From Algoriphagus hitonicola (GTDB taxonomy: Bacteria; Bacteroidota; Bacteroidia; Cytophagales; Cyclobacteriaceae), in NCBI RefSeq assembly GCF_900113375.1, contig NZ_FOPC01000002.1, forward strand, positions 186,001 to 250,000: DNA of 64,000 nt, written 5' to 3'. Positions 60,257 through 64,000 of the stretch are shown piece by piece (positions within the stretch are counted from its first letter, which is position 1; every line of letters starts with the position of its first letter). The notes beneath the pieces were generated by a model. It saw only the letters and a list, made by a program, of their open reading frames with translations. It ran no database searches and was not told where the DNA came from. The translations under genes and the position numbers were made by a program.

Positions 60257-63200
60257 GTGAAAACGTACCAGGAATTCAAACAAGTCGATTATCCACATAT
60301 CGGAGAGTCGGTTCTTCAATATTGGAAAGAAAATAAAATCTTCGAAAAATCCGTCGCCAACCGAGAGGGAGCGGAAACCTTTACTTTTTTTGAAGGACCG
60401 CCTTCCGCCAATGGGACTCCCGGGATTCACCACGTGATGGCTCGCACCCTCAAGGATATTTTTTGTCGATACAAGACGCTCAAAGGCTTTCAGGTAAAGC
60501 GCAAGGGAGGCTGGGATACGCATGGACTTCCGGTAGAGCTACAGGTGGAGAAAGAACTCGGTATCACCAAAGAGGATATCGGTAAGAAAATCACCGTCGA
60601 GGAATACAACCGCAAATGCCGGGAAACCGTCATGCGCTTCAAAGATGAATGGGATGACTTGACCGAGAAAATCGGCTATTGGGTCGATCTCGACGATCCC
60701 TACATCACTTTTGACAGCAAGTACATCGAGACGCTTTGGCACTTGCTCAAGCGACTCTATGACAAGGATCTTTTATACAAAGGATACACCATTCAGCCTT
60801 ATTCTCCTGCTGCGGGAACAGGGCTAAGTTCTCACGAACTCAATCAGCCCGGAACATACAAGGATGTCAAAGACACCTCCATTACGGCGCAGTTCAAGCT
60901 GAAAAATCAGGAAAATACCTACATCCTCGCTTGGACGACTACGCCTTGGACCTTGCCTTCCAATTCCGCACTGGCCATCGGAGAAAACCTGGATTATGTC
61001 AAGGTCAAAACCTTCAATCCCTATACCCATGAGCCTGCAAACGTGATTCTGGCAAAAGCACGAATGGGAGCCTACTTGAATCCTAAAGCGGCCGAGCTGA
61101 AACTGGAAGATTACCAAGCGGGAGACAAACTCATCCCCTACGAAGTGATCGAGGAGTTTAAAGGAAAAGACATGCTGGGCTGGGAATACGAGCAATTATT
61201 TCCTATTGAGGCCTTGAAGCTTCCTCATCCGGCATTTACGGTGGTTTCCGGTGACTATGTGACGACCGAAGACGGTACAGGAATCGTCCACTTGGCCAAG
61301 GCCTTTGGTGCGGATGACTTTAGAACCTTGGTTCAAAACAATGTGCCCGGGGTATTTGTCAAAGATGAATTGGGAAATGATATCCCCGTCGTGGACAAGC
61401 AGGGAAAATTTATTCCTGTGGTCGGAGAGTATTTAGCCGCCAAAATGCAGGAACATGGAATCACTGCTCACAAAACTTTTGGTACAGATAATTTCTATGT
61501 AAAAAACTATACAGATGACGATGAAAGTGCCACTGATTTCAAAAACACAGACATCATCATCTCTATCATTTTAAAAAATGAAAACAAGGCTTTCAAGGTC
61601 GAAAAATACGAGCACAGCTATCCTCACTGCTGGCGTACGGACAAGCCCGTCTTGTACTATCCACTAGAAAGCTGGTTTATCAAAACTACCGCTTTCAAAG
61701 ACCGCCTGGTCGAGCTGAATAAGACCATCAATTGGAAACCGGAAGCTACGGGTACAGGTCGGTTTGGCAACTGGTTAGAAAATCTGGTGGACTGGAACCT
61801 CAGCCGTTCCCGATTTTGGGGGACACCGCTTCCGATCTGGAGAACAAGCGACGGCACAGAAGAAAAATGCATAGGATCAATCGATGAACTCCATGCTGAG
61901 ATCGAAAAATCCGTAGCAGCGGGCTTTATGGCCCAATCGCCTTACAAAGGCAAGGAGCTTGACCTCCACAGGCCCTATGTGGATGATGTGATTTTGATTT
62001 CTGACAAAGGCGAAAAGATGTTCCGTGAACCGGACCTGATCGATGTATGGTTTGACTCCGGTGCCATGCCTTATGCACAGTGGCATTATCCTTTTGAAAA
62101 CGAGGATATTTTCAAAGCCAATTACCCGGCAGATTACATTGCCGAAGGGGTGGACCAAACGAGAGGTTGGTTCTTCACCCTGCATGCGATCGCCGTGATG
62201 TTGTTTGACTCGGTCGCTTTCAAAAACGTAATCGCCAATGGTCTTGTCTTGGACAAAAACGGCAACAAAATGTCCAAGCGACTGGGCAATGCCGTGGATC
62301 CATTCAAGACGCTGAAAGAATATGGCCCGGATGCCTTGCGTTGGTATATGCTGAGCAATGCCAATCCTTGGGACAACTTAAAATTCAACTTGGACGGAGT
62401 TACTGAAGTACAGCGTAGATTCTTTGGAACCCTTCAAAACACCTATAATTTCTTTGCCCTTTACGCCAATTTGGATGCTTTTGTCTATGATAAATCCAAG
62501 TCGGTTCCAGTCAGTGAGCGTGCCGAGTTGGATCAGTGGATCATCTCCAAGCTTCAATCCCTCATTGCCGAGGTAGAGGAATCTATGGATAATTACGATG
62601 CGACCAAGGCTACCCGTGCAATAATGAGCTTTACGGTGGATCAGCTCTCCAATTGGTATGTGCGCCTAGCGAGAAAGCGATTCTGGAGAGGCGATATGAA
62701 TGCGGATAAGCAGGCTGCCTACGAGACTCTTTATGAGTGCTTGCTTAGCCTGACACAGTTGATGTCTTCTTTTGCGCCTTTCTATGCAGATTGGTTGTAC
62801 AAAAATCTATCGGAAGCCGGTCAGAGTGGTGGAGAATCCGTTCACTTGACGGATTGGGTATCTGCTGATCAGTCAATGATCAACCAAGATTTGGAAACCA
62901 GCATGGACTTGGCCCAAACTATTTCATCCTTGGTACATTCCCTCCGTAAAAAGGAAAAGCTAAAAGTACGTCAACCCCTTCAACGAATTTTGATTCCGGT
63001 TTTGAGCAAAAAAGCCCAAACCCAAATCGAGCACGTGGAAGAGCTGATTAAAAGTGAAGTCAACATCAAAGCGATCGAATACATTGATGATGCCTCGGGC
63101 ATCTTGGTAAAAGAGGTCAAGCCAAACTTGCCGGTTTTAGGCAAGAAATATGGTCCTAAAATGCGTTTTGTCGCTTCAGCAATCAAATCTTGGGGACAGG

Positions 63201-63631
63201 ATGAAATTAATCAAATCGAGCGCGACGGAAATATTGCCATTGATGTAGAAGGAAAGGCAGTTCAGATTCTATTGGATGAGGTGTTGATCTCCTCTCAGGA
63301 TATCCCGGGATGGTCGGTGGCTTCAGATGCTGGTGTAACTGTGGCCTTGGATGTCACCTTGACTGATGAGCTCAGACAAGAGGGAATCGCCAGAGATCTG
63401 GTCAACAGAATACAGAATCTCCGCAAGGAAATGGGGCTAGAAGTTCAGGATAAAATCTCGATTGCAATCGCCGAAGGAAATCCTTTGGTCGAGGCAGCCG
63501 TATCTGCATTTGGCAACTATATCCAATCCGAAACCCAAGCCCGGGCTCTAGAGGTAAAGGCGCTCAATGGTGAGGGCAGCTTGTTGGACATGGATGATTT
63601 CGAACTCGCCGTTTTGGTACAGAAAGCTTAA
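60257..63631 (+). CDS. ileS: Isoleucyl-tRNA synthetase, type 2 with GIHH signature
   Basis: About 1,124 residues from the GTG at 60257 (KTYQEFKQVDYPHIGESVLQ). The open frame reaches 60185 but the extra residues are not family-like. It charges tRNA-Ile and proofreads valine through the CP1 editing domain (about 200-400). The KMSKR motif is present in NGNKMSKRLGN near residue 671. The first signature motif, HIGH in most synthetases, reads GIHH at 56-59 (PPSANGTPGIHHVMARTLKD). This is the altered form described for some mupirocin-resistant IleRS2. lspA follows 16 bases downstream. Confidence 0.93.
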   Translation: MKTYQEFKQVDYPHIGESVLQYWKENKIFEKSVANREGAETFTFFEGPPSANGTPGIHHVMARTLKDIFCRYKTLKGFQVKRKGGWDTHGLPVELQVEKELGITKEDIGKKITVEEYNRKCRETVMRFKDEWDDLTEKIGYWVDLDDPYITFDSKYIETLWHLLKRLYDKDLLYKGYTIQPYSPAAGTGLSSHELNQPGTYKDVKDTSITAQFKLKNQENTYILAWTTTPWTLPSNSALAIGENLDYVKVKTFNPYTHEPANVILAKARMGAYLNPKAAELKLEDYQAGDKLIPYEVIEEFKGKDMLGWEYEQLFPIEALKLPHPAFTVVSGDYVTTEDGTGIVHLAKAFGADDFRTLVQNNVPGVFVKDELGNDIPVVDKQGKFIPVVGEYLAAKMQEHGITAHKTFGTDNFYVKNYTDDDESATDFKNTDIIISIILKNENKAFKVEKYEHSYPHCWRTDKPVLYYPLESWFIKTTAFKDRLVELNKTINWKPEATGTGRFGNWLENLVDWNLSRSRFWGTPLPIWRTSDGTEEKCIGSIDELHAEIEKSVAAGFMAQSPYKGKELDLHRPYVDDVILISDKGEKMFREPDLIDVWFDSGAMPYAQWHYPFENEDIFKANYPADYIAEGVDQTRGWFFTLHAIAVMLFDSVAFKNVIANGLVLDKNGNKMSKRLGNAVDPFKTLKEYGPDALRWYMLSNANPWDNLKFNLDGVTEVQRRFFGTLQNTYNFFALYANLDAFVYDKSKSVPVSERAELDQWIISKLQSLIAEVEESMDNYDATKATRAIMSFTVDQLSNWYVRLARKRFWRGDMNADKQAAYETLYECLLSLTQLMSSFAPFYADWLYKNLSEAGQSGGESVHLTDWVSADQSMINQDLETSMDLAQTISSLVHSLRKKEKLKVRQPLQRILIPVLSKKAQTQIEHVEELIKSEVNIKAIEYIDDASGILVKEVKPNLPVLGKKYGPKMRFVASAIKSWGQDEINQIERDGNIAIDVEGKAVQILLDEVLISSQDIPGWSVASDAGVTVALDVTLTDELRQEGIARDLVNRIQNLRKEMGLEVQDKISIAIAEGNPLVEAAVSAFGNYIQSETQARALEVKALNGEGSLLDMDDFELAVLVQKA

Positions 63632-63647
63632 TGGCATACTTATAAAA

Positions 63648-64000
63648 ATGAAAAACTTCCTCAAATATTTTGGCATCACCTTTTTGGTCATTTTCATCGA
63701 TCAAGTGGTAAAAATGCTGGTTCATTTCCAAATGGATTTCGGTACGCCGGGTCAGATCCCCGTTTTTGGAGATTGGTTTAAGCTACACTACACCACCAAT
63801 CCCGGGATGGCCTTTGGGATGGAATTGGGAACAGAATATGGCAAAATGCTACTCACCTCATTTAGATTAGTAGCGATGATGGGTATTGGGTATTACCTAT
63901 ATTATATAATAAAGAAAAAAAATCATACAGTATATATTATATGTATAGCGATGATTTTGGGTGGTGCTATAGGAAATCTAATTGATTCTGTATTTTATGG
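63648..64000 (+). CDS. lspA: Signal peptidase II, 5' part
   Basis: The window ends inside the gene, giving the first 117 residues. MKNFLKYFGITFLVIFIDQV is the first membrane helix with Asp in IDQ, a conserved LspA motif. LHYTTNPGMAFGMEL is the NxGxAF motif, and the last part GGAIGNLIDSVFYG contains the catalytic-Asp segment GNLIDS. It removes signal peptides from prolipoproteins after lipidation. It starts 16 bases after ileS, the conserved ileS-lspA order, without the dksA/traR-like gene often found between them in relatives. Confidence 0.92.
   Translation, partial: MKNFLKYFGITFLVIFIDQVVKMLVHFQMDFGTPGQIPVFGDWFKLHYTTNPGMAFGMELGTEYGKMLLTSFRLVAMMGIGYYLYYIIKKKNHTVYIICIAMILGGAIGNLIDSVFY

Overview
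The window is an ordinary, gene-dense stretch of chromosome from a member of the Bacteroidota, most likely a Cytophagales bacterium of the Algoriphagus/Cyclobacteriaceae kind. This is inferred from a gldE-type gliding gene beside ssb and mutY, a fused MurF-alanine racemase, a TonB receptor with a carboxypeptidase-like N-terminal domain, a DUF4221-like lipoprotein, promoters of the TTTG/TAnnTTTG type, and start codons preceded by A-rich tracts rather than strong Shine-Dalgarno sites. No rRNA, tRNA, CRISPR array, complete insertion sequence or prophage was seen.

Layout. 1-3.1 kb: end of a [2Fe-2S] subunit and a Tat-exported molybdopterin subunit of an isoquinoline-oxidoreductase-like enzyme, then a hexapeptide acetyltransferase. 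3.2-9.5 kb: gltB-gltD glutamate synthase behind a long AT-rich leader. 9.6-15.7 kb: gldE, ssb and mutY on the minus strand, divergent from HU, a TPR protein, a 29-residue basic ribosomal-type protein and RNase G. 15.7-25.5 kb, all minus: DUF4221-like lipoprotein, LytTR/LytS-type two-component pair, TPR protein and TonB receptor, amidohydrolase, M14 carboxypeptidase. This part holds eight exact DnaA-box nonamers within 2.9 kb. 25.6-29 kb: three tandem small PLDc_N membrane proteins, a TIGR01777 epimerase, a CLC transporter with fluoride-type motifs and a hairpin-rich spacer.

29-39.3 kb is the accessory part. It has a TolB-like protein with a membrane domain between its propeller segments, two tandem LuxR-type regulators, an HExxH peptidase-like protein, and a DUF418/TPR/hydrolase operon. 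A perfect 18-bp palindrome occurs three times here and brackets two gene cassettes. An alpha/beta-hydrolase-TPR protein follows. 39.5-46.4 kb: ArsP-like permease, GIY-YIG protein, SulP transporter and TrkH/TrkA potassium uptake, with two families of dispersed repeats. One of these families ends exactly at start codons.

46.4-64 kb returns to housekeeping: a minus-strand run scpA, flippase-like, murF-alr, potassium channel; a plus-strand run dxs, hydrolase, small membrane protein; a solitary ParD antitoxin with palindromes over its promoter; prmC; a beta-barrel gene broken by one TGA; an RsmB-type methyltransferase; two small secreted paralogues; a membrane protein; ileS; and the start of lspA. 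The ileS product carries GIHH in place of the HIGH signature, an arrangement linked to mupirocin hyper-resistance.

All functions are read from sequence motifs by eye. No database search, profile search or folding program was run.
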